Shown here in pieces: positions 25,478 to 33,001 of a stretch of DNA of 64,000 nt. Under the pieces are notes generated by a model. The model had not been told where the DNA came from. It searched no databases and worked only from the letters and a program-made list of their open reading frames with translations. The translations under genes were made by a program, and so were the position numbers. Where the stretch lies: NCBI GenBank assembly GCA_016466735.1, contig JAAOED010000003.1, positions 80,707 to 144,706 on the forward strand. Direction: 5' to 3'. Position 1 is the stretch's first letter, and the number at the start of each line of letters is the position of its first letter. This stretch comes from Weissella confusa. GTDB lineage: Bacteria; Bacillota; Bacilli; Lactobacillales; Lactobacillaceae.

Positions 25478-26760
25478 TAGAAAATACCCTCCATTACGAC
25501 AATTTGGTTGTCAGTCGACTTGTCATTGTGAATGACGTATCGCATTGTATCCATTGCGTGGTCGTTATCCTTAACTGGCACGCCTTTCTTCTCATCCCAC
25601 ACATAGGCGAAAATTTCCGTTTCGAACTCAGGCGCATCCTCACGTACAACATGAAGCTTATCTGCCTTGATTAGCTTGGCTACGTCTTCAATACCCTTAA
25701 GGATGCGCTTATCAGCATTGCGAACATCAATATCTTCGTTAGCAAAACGCGCAACGTGTTCAGGTCGTGCGGAATCAGCCCAAAATGGAATATCACCGTA
25801 TCGGTCAACGACATCCTTGGCAACTTCAACCCAGTAATCAATTTCAGCGTGTCGCTTTGCCCGCTCTTCGATTAGGTAATAATCTTCACCCTTAACACCC
25901 CACACTTGAATAACACCAGTGTGTTCATATCCCCAGTCAACACCGGCAATATAGCGGTCCATTTCTGGTAGGTCTTCTTTGTTGATAAAGTGCTTCTCTT
26001 CGTCAAAGTCGGCATACACGGCACCTTCACCAGAAACCCAGCGCCCATAGATTGCACGATCGTATAGCATTCCACTAGGTGTCAGTGCCTTGATGTTTTC
26101 GCGGGACTTCTTACTTAGTGACGTGTTATCGTCCAAAATGAACTGATTCTGAATGATGTGGCTGCGCTTTTTTTCGGCTGGCGTATATCGCAAGCTATCT
26201 GAGTTGATTGCCTTATCAATATAGTCAGTCTTCAACCAATGCGACGGAATATCCGGGTTGGTATCTACCAAGACGCGGGCCGTATCAATAGCAGAAATAC
26301 GCTTAAGAATTTCGGAAAACACTTCCGGGTTAGCCAATGAAGCCTCGTTGATATAAGCGCCATAGGCCGTCATACCACGAATAGACTGCAAACCACTGAT
26401 TGACCCATGATATGCAAGAACAATCTTCACGCCCCGGATATATAGGTTATTGTACTTATCAGCCGTTGGATAAATACCAAACACTTCACCTAACGGTTGG
26501 ATAATGTTGTTTTCAATAGTCTTAGCAGTTGCACCTGACATGATGTACATCGGCGTACTAATACCTTGCGCATTAGCCAACTTACGAACACGCTCAATCT
26601 CATACAAGAACATAAGATTATCAATGAAGGTCTTACCAGCACGGACACCGCCATGATTAATCATCATGTTCCAATCGTCCCTGGCAAGAAAGCCGATTGT
26701 TTGAATTTGCTTCTTAGTCAGAAACATTGGGTTCTTAACCGTATCAGCCATTGCCTTCAT
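25477..26760 (-). CDS. Terminase large subunit
   Basis: 427 aa, PBSX-type. N-terminal ATPase with Walker A GGVRAGKT (about residues 37-44) and a following DEA-like EIERV helix; C-terminal RNase H-like nuclease with Asp residues in VLVDTNPD and GVDWGYEHTG. Packages DNA through the portal. Overlaps the small subunit by 17 bp; an internal ATG at 26751 is an alternative start. Confidence 0.92.
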   Translation of the reverse strand: MKAMADTVKNPMFLTKKQIQTIGFLARDDWNMMINHGGVRAGKTFIDNLMFLYEIERVRKLANAQGISTPMYIMSGATAKTIENNIIQPLGEVFGIYPTADKYNNLYIRGVKIVLAYHGSISGLQSIRGMTAYGAYINEASLANPEVFSEILKRISAIDTARVLVDTNPDIPSHWLKTDYIDKAINSDSLRYTPAEKKRSHIIQNQFILDDNTSLSKKSRENIKALTPSGMLYDRAIYGRWVSGEGAVYADFDEEKHFINKEDLPEMDRYIAGVDWGYEHTGVIQVWGVKGEDYYLIEERAKRHAEIDYWVEVAKDVVDRYGDIPFWADSARPEHVARFANEDIDVRNADKRILKGIEDVAKLIKADKLHVVREDAPEFETEIFAYVWDEKKGVPVKDNDHAMDTMRYVIHNDKSTDNQIVVMEGIF

Positions 26761-27661
26761 CCGCCTTTCTCAGTTCTTCTTGTGCGATTATGTTGATACC
26801 AGCAAGCAATCGATCAATTTGTTCATCTTGACGCTCTTGTTCAGCACCAGTTGTTTGAATTGCTGCCGCCTTAGCTTCTGCAATGATTGCGTCAGCGATT
26901 ACACGGCGTACACGGGCGCTTTCTAGCTCAACTTGCTGTGATTTGTTTATCTCAGCTAACAGACGCTCTTGGGCTTTCTGCTTGTCGTACAAATCGAGTA
27001 CAACACCATCTCGACCAATTGAAACTTTCTTAATCAAGCTTGTGTCAACCAGTGATTTGTCTTTCAACTGCACCCATGAACGATGATTAATGACTGGATT
27101 ACCATCTACATCAACCAAAGGCTCACCTTGATAATCAATAGCAAACTCATCATATCCACCAAAATCAAGGTAGCTACCAATATCTGAGAATGCTTGTTTC
27201 ATTAAGTCGGCAAGTACGTCGTTTTTGTCGGCACCAATCTCTTGAAGTCTTGCTTTGCGCACTCGTTCGATTTCGTGTTTCACCCTAACATTTCCTAACA
27301 ATCTAGGTCCTGCAGCGCTTGCTGTCTTGTAATCAACTTCATAAACATTCATATACGACTGAGTTGCGTTAAACGTTCTCACATATTCAATGACAAAAGC
27401 CTTCTGCTTATCGGTTAATCTACTGCCATCAACTTCATCAATCGCTTCTTCAACAATATTTTTTGTACGCGTACTTTTTGATTTTGTACGCGTACTTTTT
27501 TTAGGTGGCGCATCCTTATTTCGCGACCAACCGTAACGCTGTTTCCAGCTCTTAACTGTGCTTAGCGCAACATCATACTTGGCTGCAATATCCTTGTACT
27601 TCATACCAGCCAGGTAGTCTTGCTCCGCCTCTACCCATTTGTCGGCCACTCTCTTCACCAC
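26744..27661 (-). CDS. Terminase small subunit
   Basis: 305 aa. N-terminal helix-turn-helix (YLAGMKYKDIAAKYDVALST, residues ~15-37) followed by a basic linker and the terminase_2 core (LTDKQKAFVIEYVRTFNATQ, then a conserved GPRLL..VRVKHEIER region near residue 120). The long C-terminal part is helical. It recognises pac/cos DNA, probably in the structured region about 1 kb upstream. Confidence 0.88.
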   Translation of the reverse strand: MVKRVADKWVEAEQDYLAGMKYKDIAAKYDVALSTVKSWKQRYGWSRNKDAPPKKSTRTKSKSTRTKNIVEEAIDEVDGSRLTDKQKAFVIEYVRTFNATQSYMNVYEVDYKTASAAGPRLLGNVRVKHEIERVRKARLQEIGADKNDVLADLMKQAFSDIGSYLDFGGYDEFAIDYQGEPLVDVDGNPVINHRSWVQLKDKSLVDTSLIKKVSIGRDGVVLDLYDKQKAQERLLAEINKSQQVELESARVRRVIADAIIAEAKAAAIQTTGAEQERQDEQIDRLLAGINIIAQEELRKADEGNG

Positions 27662-27685
27662 CTCTCACACCGCTACCGAGCGGCA

Positions 27686-27829
27686 CTAATAGTGAACTAC
27701 CTGAGTGCGAATTGGTTTTGGTGACTTATCCTTCTTTACTACTTTCTTTGGTTGCTGCTTACGCTTATCAGCCTTGTCGATTGAGCCAATAATTTGAGCC
27801 TCAATACTTCTATAACTTGGATTACCCAT
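27686..27829 (-). CDS. Small basic protein upstream of terminase, unknown
   Basis: 47 aa, ATG at 27829 with GGAGT 9 nt upstream. Half of the residues 17-40 are Lys, Arg or Gln, so it probably binds nucleic acid. It fills the gap between the 60-aa gene and terS. No family recognised. Confidence 0.6.
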   Translation of the reverse strand: MGNPSYRSIEAQIIGSIDKADKRKQQPKKVVKKDKSPKPIRTQVVHY

Positions 27830-27881
27830 GATATTTACTCCAAAATAAAAACCGGCTATTAAGGATTACTTAATAACTGAT

Positions 27882-28064
27882 TTAATCAAATAATGAATCG
27901 TTGATATGTTGTTGCGCTTCTTCCATAGTGTCGTATACACCAATCACCCAGTCGGAATCTAAGCACACTTCACAGGTTGCCTCGATGTCTTCAATATCTT
28001 GTTCACTATCAACACGGGCTACGTAATTATCCCCATAATGATTTTCAACAGCTGCATAACCCAT
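27882..28064 (-). CDS. Small acidic protein, unknown
   Basis: 60 aa from the ATG at 28064 (GGAGG 8 nt upstream). The open frame reaches 28106 but that part overlaps the terminator of the RNA feature and has no ribosome site. Acidic, with one CEVC pair that could bind metal. First coding gene after the tRNA-like RNA. Confidence 0.65.
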   Translation of the reverse strand: MGYAAVENHYGDNYVARVDSEQDIEDIEATCEVCLDSDWVIGVYDTMEEAQQHINDSLFD

Positions 28065-28084
28065 ATCGAAACCTCCAAAGTTGC

Positions 28085-28122
28085 AAATAAAAAACCGTGC
28101 ATCCACATATCAGGGATCACGG
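28085..28122 (-). terminator. Intrinsic terminator of the tRNA-like transcript
   Basis: Minus-strand hairpin CCGTGATCC / GGAT.CACGG (one bulged base) followed by TTTTTTATTT. It lies about 50 nt after the tRNA-like 3' end and would separate that RNA from the packaging operon. An extra hairpin (AAGCATA/TATGCTT) lies at 28143-28160. Confidence 0.85.
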
Positions 28123-28171
28123 CACGATTATTAGATTCGAGAAAGCATATCCTTATGCTTATTGATATGTA

Positions 28172-28332
28172 TGCATGTGGTCAGGATTTGCACCTGACAT
28201 AATGTGTATTCTCTTCCAAAGGGTTGCCACACTCACTGGGGCATCATGGCTTCGCTTATTATTCCAGCCATTTTCAAACCTAGGCGTAACACATCTTATT
28301 GTCTAAGCGTCTACCTATTCCGCCACACATGC
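28172..28332 (-). ncRNA. Phage tRNA-Leu-like RNA with a structured insert in place of the anticodon arm
   Basis: 161 nt. A perfect 7-bp acceptor (GCATGTG/CACATGC) is followed by UG and a D-arm nearly identical to that of the host tRNA-Leu (GCGGAA..GG.AGACGC). The T-arm is GTCAGG/CCTGAC with loop TGCAAAT (G instead of the usual second U), then a discriminator A; CCA is not encoded. Between D- and T-arms lie about 105 nt rather than ~35: an outer helix GATGTGT/ACACATT (28289-28295 with 28201-28207), a 6-bp ATGGCT/AGCCAT hairpin and a TGCC/GGCA hairpin. No normal anticodon stem-loop. It could not decode; a tmRNA-like or packaging-RNA-like role is speculative. Confidence 0.65.
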
Positions 28333-28352
28333 TATATAACACACATTTACTA

Positions 28353-28445
28353 GCCGAACTAACGGCAATAGCGACTGCCGGAACCGACCCGACCGACACC
28401 CAACGAGTGCCATAACGAACAGCTTGGATACTGTTGTCGCTGCCA
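28353..28445. other. GC-rich inverted-repeat region upstream of terminase genes (cos/pac candidate)
   Basis: GGCA.GCGAC on one side pairs with GTCGC.TGCC on the other across ~60 nt that contain AACAG/CTGTT and GCCG/CGGC hairpins and a CCGACCCGACCGAC tract. This is the most GC-rich non-coding DNA in the prophage and lies between the late regulator and terminase genes, where cos sites usually are. The flanking 28446-28604 shows no further feature. Inference only. Confidence 0.35.
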
Positions 28446-28604
28446 ATTTTGAATTAAGGAGTTAATCCATATGACTTTAGCCTTGGCGTCTACTTGATTG
28501 AAGGACCACATCTCCAAATCTTTCGACCCTAACATAATACAACGGAAAGCACGAACCATGTGCGACTTCAAAACGAAGCTCATACGAACGATATGCGAAC
28601 TAAA

Positions 28605-29033
28605 TCAATCCTCATCAATACTGCGGTATACGTGGAAATCGTATGTATCAACGAACGCATCCGCAAAATAGCGAAACGCACGTTGAATATACTTTTGTCC
28701 CATCCTTGGGGTCATATTCATTAATTCAGAAATATCGATCCATTCCATATCGTCAATATAGCGATATTTAAAGAAAAACTTCTCTGGTTCTGGCATTGCA
28801 TTAATTGCTTGTCTAACCAATTCAATGTAAACCTGTGCCCGTGTGTGGTTGCTAAGCTTCTCATCAACAGAATTTTCATATTTTGGTGATCCCGGCATAT
28901 CTGTAATAACCGGCGACTTCAAATCAACGTAACTCATCCGAGCTTGTGCTTTGATATGTTTAAATTCTCGTTCAAAAAAATCTCGAACATTATCTTCTGT
29001 TGCGCGTTCGTTAACCGCCCTTAAAAGTGCCAT
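28605..29033 (-). CDS. ArpU-family late gene transcription regulator
   Basis: 142 aa from the ATG at 29033 (GGGGG 7 nt upstream; an earlier ATG at 29060 lacks a ribosome site). Contains the ArpU pattern: ...YIELVRQAINAMPEPEKFFF.YRYIDD, then a sigma-like helix-turn-helix (WIDISELMNMTPRMGQKYIQRAFRYFA). Members switch on late transcription; here it would act on promoters in the 28333-28604 region just downstream. Confidence 0.82.
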   Translation of the reverse strand: MALLRAVNERATEDNVRDFFEREFKHIKAQARMSYVDLKSPVITDMPGSPKYENSVDEKLSNHTRAQVYIELVRQAINAMPEPEKFFFKYRYIDDMEWIDISELMNMTPRMGQKYIQRAFRYFADAFVDTYDFHVYRSIDED

Positions 29034-29108
29034 TCCGTCGCCCCCATTCTTCTGATACAATGAAATCTGCTACGAAAACATTGCGCTGGGCTTAATGGTC
29101 TGGCGCTT

Positions 29109-29375
29109 TTATTTTGCTTTCTTAGATCCCACGACATACGGATCACGAACCTTTTTGAACGTCCAACCGTAATACCGTGCAATCTCTTGCACCGTCTCTA
29201 CGCTGGTGTGAACAACATACGCTAACTTTCGCGCTGACCAGTCAGGATGCGCTTCACGCTTCTGAACTATTCTCTGCCAAATAATGTCGTGCGTCTTATC
29301 AACAAGTGTCGTCTTGTGATTGCTTACCACCGCAGACTGCACTTCCTTTGCAAAACTGTAATTCAATCCAACCAT
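29109..29375 (-). CDS. Small HTH-like phage protein
   Basis: 88 aa; good ribosome site (GGTGGAG). The C-terminal part (WSARKLAYVVHTSVETVQEIARYYGWT) reads as a helix-turn-helix. Basic tail. Its place right before the ArpU-type gene suggests a role in the early-to-late switch. No named family. Confidence 0.6.
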   Translation of the reverse strand: MVGLNYSFAKEVQSAVVSNHKTTLVDKTHDIIWQRIVQKREAHPDWSARKLAYVVHTSVETVQEIARYYGWTFKKVRDPYVVGSKKAK

Positions 29376-29377
29376 AA

Positions 29378-29608
29378 TTACTCCACCAAATTCTCGTATC
29401 GCTCACCATAAAGCTCTGCCATCTTCATCAGCATTTCCTTATTCGGCTTATCTAAGCCATGTTCAAGGCGCTTGAGGTCTGCTAACCCAGATAACCCCAA
29501 CTTATACCAAGCCGTATTTTGCGCTACCTTTGCCTTGATACGTGCTTTGGCAAGCTTTGTCGTTGGTGGCATACGGTACACGTCATCTTTCCAGTACAAC
29601 TTTTTCAT
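29378..29608 (-). CDS. Small XRE-like DNA-binding protein
   Basis: 76 aa. Basic N terminus, then a pattern like a single Cro/CI-type fold (NTAWYKLGLSGLADLKRLEHG...KEMLMKMAELYG). It follows the 87-aa early gene with 8 bp spacing. Regulatory role is inferred from the fold only. Confidence 0.55.
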   Translation of the reverse strand: MKKLYWKDDVYRMPPTTKLAKARIKAKVAQNTAWYKLGLSGLADLKRLEHGLDKPNKEMLMKMAELYGERYENLVE

Positions 29609-29616
29609 TTGTCAGC

Positions 29617-29874
29617 CTAAAACAAGTCCAACTGAACTTGCTCGTCCCTTTCATCTTGAATAATTTCGGTATTTTGGTGAGGATCGTCTTCAATCACTTC
29701 ACTTTTAAAGAACCATTCACCAATTTCAGTGCCGTTCGAATCATGTCCGTAGACGGTCATCATGTTTTTCGCAATCATTTTGATTTTGTATCCGTCTCGC
29801 TCTTCAAGAGTGAACAACGGCTTACTGCTCAAAATAATGAACCATTTACGAAGCAGCCGTTCTGGTATATCCAT
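29617..29874 (-). CDS. Small early phage protein, unknown
   Basis: 85 aa from the ATG at 29874, which has GGAGG 8 nt upstream and overlaps the previous TGA. Mixed alpha/beta with an acidic C terminus ending VQLDLF, which resembles a sliding-clamp-binding (Q..LDLF/QxxLF) motif. If functional it would tether the protein to host DnaN. That last point is inference. Confidence 0.6.
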   Translation of the reverse strand: MDIPERLLRKWFIILSSKPLFTLEERDGYKIKMIAKNMMTVYGHDSNGTEIGEWFFKSEVIEDDPHQNTEIIQDERDEQVQLDLF

Positions 29875-29996
29875 CACCAAACCTCCGTAATATCAAACAT
29901 TTCACCAGCATACTTACGAAGCAACGCGTCATAATCAATGCCAGTATCGATATGTTCTCTAGTTCCGTATGGACTAAGCCAGTAAACATTCCACAT
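29874..29996 (-). CDS. Very small early protein, unknown
   Basis: 40 aa. Its ATG at 29996 shares a base with the TAA upstream and its TGA with the next ATG, so it is locked into the operon by overlaps at both ends. This strongly supports translation. No motif recognised. Confidence 0.55.
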   Translation of the reverse strand: MWNVYWLSPYGTREHIDTGIDYDALLRKYAGEMFDITEVW

Positions 29997-30232
29997 TACT
30001 TTTCCCTCGGACGTTGAACAACGTATTGACCCATGAACACCGTCTCAGCAGTGCCATTATTAATTACTCGTAACGCACTTCGAACTGCCGATTCACTCTT
30101 GCCAACAATCTGTGCGATTTTTTCAGTATCAAGTCCCTTAAGGATGTACTGCGATTCAGCATCCAATACGTCATACTTCTTGCGAGGCTTAGTAACATGC
30201 TTACGTTGGCCAACTACCTTTACATTCGTCAT
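29996..30232 (-). CDS. Small HTH protein of early region
   Basis: 78 aa. The ATG at 30232 follows the upstream stop by 10 bp and has GAAGG 7 nt upstream; the longer frame to 30337 runs inside the preceding gene. Basic N terminus, then a helix-turn-helix (LDTEKIAQIVGKSESAVRSALRVI). Probably DNA-binding. Confidence 0.6.
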   Translation of the reverse strand: MTNVKVVGQRKHVTKPRKKYDVLDAESQYILKGLDTEKIAQIVGKSESAVRSALRVINNGTAETVFMGQYVVQRPREK

Positions 30233-30242
30233 ATCAGCGCCT

Positions 30243-30485
30243 TCAAGTTCCTTGTACCGCTCCGCCTCTGCTTGCGTCATTCGCATCATGATCATTACCG
30301 TCCATTTCAAATAATTCACGTTTGCGTTTTTCATCACGTCTAATTCGCCACAGTTTGGCGCGTATGGCGTTTTCTGTTCTTAGAAGGTAAAACACCATGT
30401 CGCGCTTTCTAAGCCCCTGGTCATTAAGAATAAGAAGCCTGCGGATATCTTCTGACGACCAAGGCGTGTCTCGTGGGTCATTCAT
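30243..30485 (-). CDS. Small SANT/Myb-like HTH protein
   Basis: 80 aa. The first 50 residues (PWSSEDIRRLLILNDQGLRKRDMVFYLLRTENAIRAKL) have the spacing of a Myb/SANT-like three-helix DNA-binding fold, common in small phage proteins near rusA. The rest is a charged tail. Nine bp after the rusA stop. Confidence 0.6.
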   Translation of the reverse strand: MNDPRDTPWSSEDIRRLLILNDQGLRKRDMVFYLLRTENAIRAKLWRIRRDEKRKRELFEMDGNDHDANDASRGGAVQGT

Positions 30486-30495
30486 ACTTAACCCC

Positions 30496-30951
30496 TCATT
30501 TCTTATCTACATGCTGCCAAGTGATTTCCAATCGCTCATTCTCTTTATCAATACCCGCAAAAACGTCTGTCAGCCCCACCACGTGTTTCAAACCGTCGCC
30601 AGGCATAAATTTATTGCCTTGTACTGAAACGCCCTGAAATGCGTCAAAAATGAACTTGTGCATGAATGCTATGTTGTCCAAGTCTGTCCGTCTATCCTTC
30701 AAGAACCATTCGAACTTAAATTCGGCAGGGTATTCGATTGCGGCACCATTAGTGATGGCTTCCAACACGATTGGCCGAATCTTCGCTTGAATGATTGCCT
30801 TATGACGGTTAAGAATCATGCGACCCCTGTTCATACCACTGATATCGACGTACTTGTTCAACGTCAGAGGTGATAATCTAACCGGCGCTTGCTTCTTCTC
30901 ACGCCATGCAATCTGAAAGGCAGACATTGGAATAACTAATCGATCATTCAT
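30496..30951 (-). CDS. RusA-like Holliday junction resolvase
   Basis: 151 aa. Residues ~85-105 hold the RusA active-site pattern K.RRTDLDN...KFIFDAFQG, followed by a GDGLK...GL.D segment near 115-130, giving the conserved acidic residues. It resolves branched DNA before packaging. It overlaps the gene upstream by 4 bp and lies 3' of it in the early operon. Confidence 0.85.
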   Translation of the reverse strand: MNDRLVIPMSAFQIAWREKKQAPVRLSPLTLNKYVDISGMNRGRMILNRHKAIIQAKIRPIVLEAITNGAAIEYPAEFKFEWFLKDRRTDLDNIAFMHKFIFDAFQGVSVQGNKFMPGDGLKHVVGLTDVFAGIDKENERLEITWQHVDKK

Positions 30952-31193
30952 TTACGCACCTCACCGCTTTCCCACCACTGCTCTGCAATCTTTTCGGCTG
31001 GCAGCAACTTCATGGCGTCACTTCCTAAGTGGCTGCGTCCCCAATAAATTGCATTAGCAACCGCAGATGTCATCAAAGTTTCAGTATCAATCGACTTGTA
31101 AGGCTTGTTTTGTCGGCGAACAGTTACCCAACGCCAAAATGCCGTTGCTGCGAAAAATCCAAATACGAAGAAGTAAAAATCGTATAATCCCAT
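30948..31193 (-). CDS. Small membrane-anchored early protein
   Basis: 81 aa from the ATG at 31193, which shares a base with the upstream TAA. One membrane helix (about residues 4-22) followed by a basic juxtamembrane patch (RRQNK) and a soluble domain with conserved-looking Trp residues. Function unknown. Confidence 0.6.
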   Translation of the reverse strand: MGLYDFYFFVFGFFAATAFWRWVTVRRQNKPYKSIDTETLMTSAVANAIYWGRSHLGSDAMKLLPAEKIAEQWWESGEVRK

Positions 31194-31360
31194 TACCATT
31201 CCTCACGTTCTACTAAATCCGCTGTGCGAACAATTTCATACGCGTCTCCGCTGTAATAAGTTCGCAGTAGTCCCAAATCATCACCACCGGAAACTGGCCT
31301 ATGGAACCTGCCACCCACATTCTTATTCAAAACAATGTACTTTGGCGTCTTCTTACCCAT
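31193..31360 (-). CDS. Small early protein, unknown
   Basis: 55 aa, ATG at 31360 after a GGGGG-rich leader; the TAA overlaps the next ATG (TAATG). Basic N-terminal half and acidic C-terminal half, beta-rich. No family recognised. Confidence 0.55.
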   Translation of the reverse strand: MGKKTPKYIVLNKNVGGRFHRPVSGGDDLGLLRTYYSGDAYEIVRTADLVEREEW

Positions 31361-31375
31361 GTCGTCACACCCCCA

Positions 31376-31693
31376 TTAACTCAACGTCTGCCAAACGATT
31401 AGCATCATTGCAATTAGTAAACCTATTTCCACACCGATAACCACGCTCAAAACAATTTCATGCTTGCGCAACTCTTTCCAAAGGACAAAGTCATTTGTAC
31501 CGAGCGTAGTAAGTGTGTTGATCATATCCCTGGTAGCTTCCATGCGTTCCTCGCGCTCACTCTCAATCGTATTCAATAAGAATCGATCACTTTGTACTCT
31601 GTTATCAGCTTCAACGTCTGACCCCAGGACCGAAGTACCAGCCAAACTAAGCCTTGCTAATCCGGCATTTGCTTGTTCTTCATTTTTCACCAT
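31376..31693 (-). CDS. Early membrane protein with C-terminal anchor
   Basis: 105 aa. Polar N-terminal 75 residues with a coiled-coil stretch (NTIESEREERMEATRDMINTL region), then a membrane helix at about 80-102 that ends the protein. It overlaps the upstream HTH gene by 14 bp. Could be an exclusion or lysis-timing factor; nothing decides. Confidence 0.55.
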   Translation of the reverse strand: MVKNEEQANAGLARLSLAGTSVLGSDVEADNRVQSDRFLLNTIESEREERMEATRDMINTLTTLGTNDFVLWKELRKHEIVLSVVIGVEIGLLIAMMLIVWQTLS

Positions 31694-31889
31694 AAATCTC
31701 CTTCAATGAGTTCAAATCAATATCAAGCGCAATGGCCACTTTCACCATGTTTTCTAAACCAAGCGTCCGATTTTGCTTGTTGAGCACAGCGTACAAAGTA
31801 CTTGTGCCAATTCCCGTTTCACTAGCAAGCCAGTAAACAGACTTGTTTGCCTTTTTCAATGACTTCGCAATCATGTTCGAAGCATCCAT
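31680..31889 (-). CDS. Small XRE-family HTH regulator
   Basis: 69 aa, essentially a single HTH_3 domain (helices 2-3: WLASETGIGTSTLYAVLN). It lies divergent to the plus-strand gene at 31973, so it may control that gene as well as the downstream early genes. Confidence 0.75.
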   Translation of the reverse strand: MDASNMIAKSLKKANKSVYWLASETGIGTSTLYAVLNKQNRTLGLENMVKVAIALDIDLNSLKEIYGEK

Positions 31890-31972
31890 TTATGCACCTT
31901 CTTCTTTGGTAGTAAAATTAATTTCGTGAGTGTCGCAATTCTCCCCAACACGCATGAAAGGAGAATGCTGCT

Positions 31973-32170
31973 ATGGATAACGATTACCTATTGATCCGTC
32001 AAACAAACGGCGGTCAAGACGTCTTGTTCCTAATGGATAACGGCGAATACATCCGAGCGCGTGAAGTTGTTAATGAGTCGCCTTCATTCGTTCAAATCAT
32101 TCGCAGTGATGCACCAGAAGGACAAACAATCCTAATTGGTAAAGCTCACATCGTTGAAGTTACTGCTTAG
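31973..32170 (+). CDS. Plus-strand small protein inserted in early operon (moron)
   Basis: 65 aa, acidic, beta-rich. GGAG 9 nt before ATG and a strong terminator right after the stop. It is the only plus-strand gene inside the minus-strand early operon. A self-contained gene in opposite orientation fits a moron expressed from the prophage. No family recognised. The upstream promoter is weak (TAAAAT near 31914). Confidence 0.62.
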   Translation: MDNDYLLIRQTNGGQDVLFLMDNGEYIRAREVVNESPSFVQIIRSDAPEGQTILIGKAHIVEVTA

Positions 32171-32354
32171 TAACTAGTTCTTTGAAGAGTACTTCTTTCG
32201 CAACAAGGAGTACTCTTTCTTTTTGGTTAAAATTCAATCCGTGCAATAAATCAGAATCAACGATATTTTTTACCGCTGCTTCTTCAAGACCACTCAACTT
32301 ATCAATTGGCGAAATTTTAGAGTGAATAGTTTCAAAACCTTGATCAACGTACAT
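32160..32354 (-). CDS. Small early protein, unknown
   Basis: 64 aa, helical. Overlaps the plus-strand gene's terminator with its own 3' end. The start has only a moderate ribosome site (AAGAAAG.TGGG). It fits the operon spacing, so it is kept with reduced confidence. Confidence 0.5.
   Translation of the reverse strand: MYVDQGFETIHSKISPIDKLSGLEEAAVKNIVDSDLLHGLNFNQKERVLLVAKEVLFKELVTKQ
32185..32224 (+). terminator. Terminator of plus-strand moron gene
   Basis: Stem AAGAGTACT/AGTACTCTT with a 15-nt loop, followed by TCTTTTT on the plus strand. Placed 15 bp after the stop codon at 32170. Confidence 0.8.
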
Positions 32355-32379
32355 CTTTTACACCCAACTTTCTTAACAT

Positions 32380-32790
32380 TTAGCGGAAAAATTCTAGCAA
32401 CTCAGCAACTGCTGCAATCAGTTGTGGGTTGCTTTTTGTTTTCTCATCCGTAAGCACGGCATGAACAAACGTTTTAACATCATCAGCTAAGTTGATTTCG
32501 TGACCATCAGGTTTTGTGGTTTTGTTGTATTCTTCCTTTGCTATCTCATCAATTCCAGCAATCAACCTAGCAATAGAAGCGCCCTCGCTTGATTGTTGCT
32601 GAGCATCTGGCAAGTGCCTTTGCGTTCCGTTATTGACGGATGTAGATTTTTTCATTCCAAGAATTTTGTTGTATTCAGTGTTGGCAAGAGCTGCAATCTC
32701 TAGCAACACTGATAGTTCATTTTCGGAAGCCTCGTTAGCATATTCGCTGATGAGGCTTTTAATTTGCGCCAATTTATTTTCTTTTGTCAT
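32380..32790 (-). CDS. Early phage protein, unknown
   Basis: 136 aa, two helical halves joined by a polar linker (residues ~47-68) with Gln and Ser runs. Acidic. It contains a RLIAGIDEIAKEEYNK stretch that resembles the C terminus of the terminase small subunit of this same phage (RLLAGINIIAQEEL), possibly a shared interaction helix. Function unknown. Confidence 0.6.
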   Translation of the reverse strand: MTKENKLAQIKSLISEYANEASENELSVLLEIAALANTEYNKILGMKKSTSVNNGTQRHLPDAQQQSSEGASIARLIAGIDEIAKEEYNKTTKPDGHEINLADDVKTFVHAVLTDEKTKSNPQLIAAVAELLEFFR

Positions 32791-32845
32791 GCTCCGCTCC
32801 TTTTAAGCCCACCCATACCCGCCGTTACCGGCACACTCATTCAAT

Positions 32846-33001
32846 TTAGATGGATTGTTCTAGCCAAATATCGTTGTCACTCAACTCAAATGCCTTGGCT
32901 AACTCGGTTAACTTACTACCGGCAGCCTTCAACGAATAGTTTCCCCAATATCGTTGATCACCATACACGTTGGCAACGACTCGGAACTTCTTGTCACCCA
33001 T
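32846..33001 (-). CDS. Small early protein, unknown
   Basis: 51 aa. ATG at 33001 overlaps the TAA of the initiator gene (TAATG). N-terminal beta strand (KKFRVVANVYG), C-terminal acidic helix. Translationally coupled to the DnaD-like gene; no family recognised. Confidence 0.55.
   Translation of the reverse strand: MGDKKFRVVANVYGDQRYWGNYSLKAAGSKLTELAKAFELSDNDIWLEQSI

Noticed and set aside
28172..28332. tRNA-Leu(UAA) with a group I intron
   Set aside because: The insert (~80 nt over a normal tRNA) is far too short for a group I intron, the expected anticodon stem cannot form, and no P/Q/R/S core was seen.
28359..28583. 74-codon open frame on the minus strand
   Set aside because: No ribosome site, odd composition, lies over the inverted repeats; treated as non-coding.
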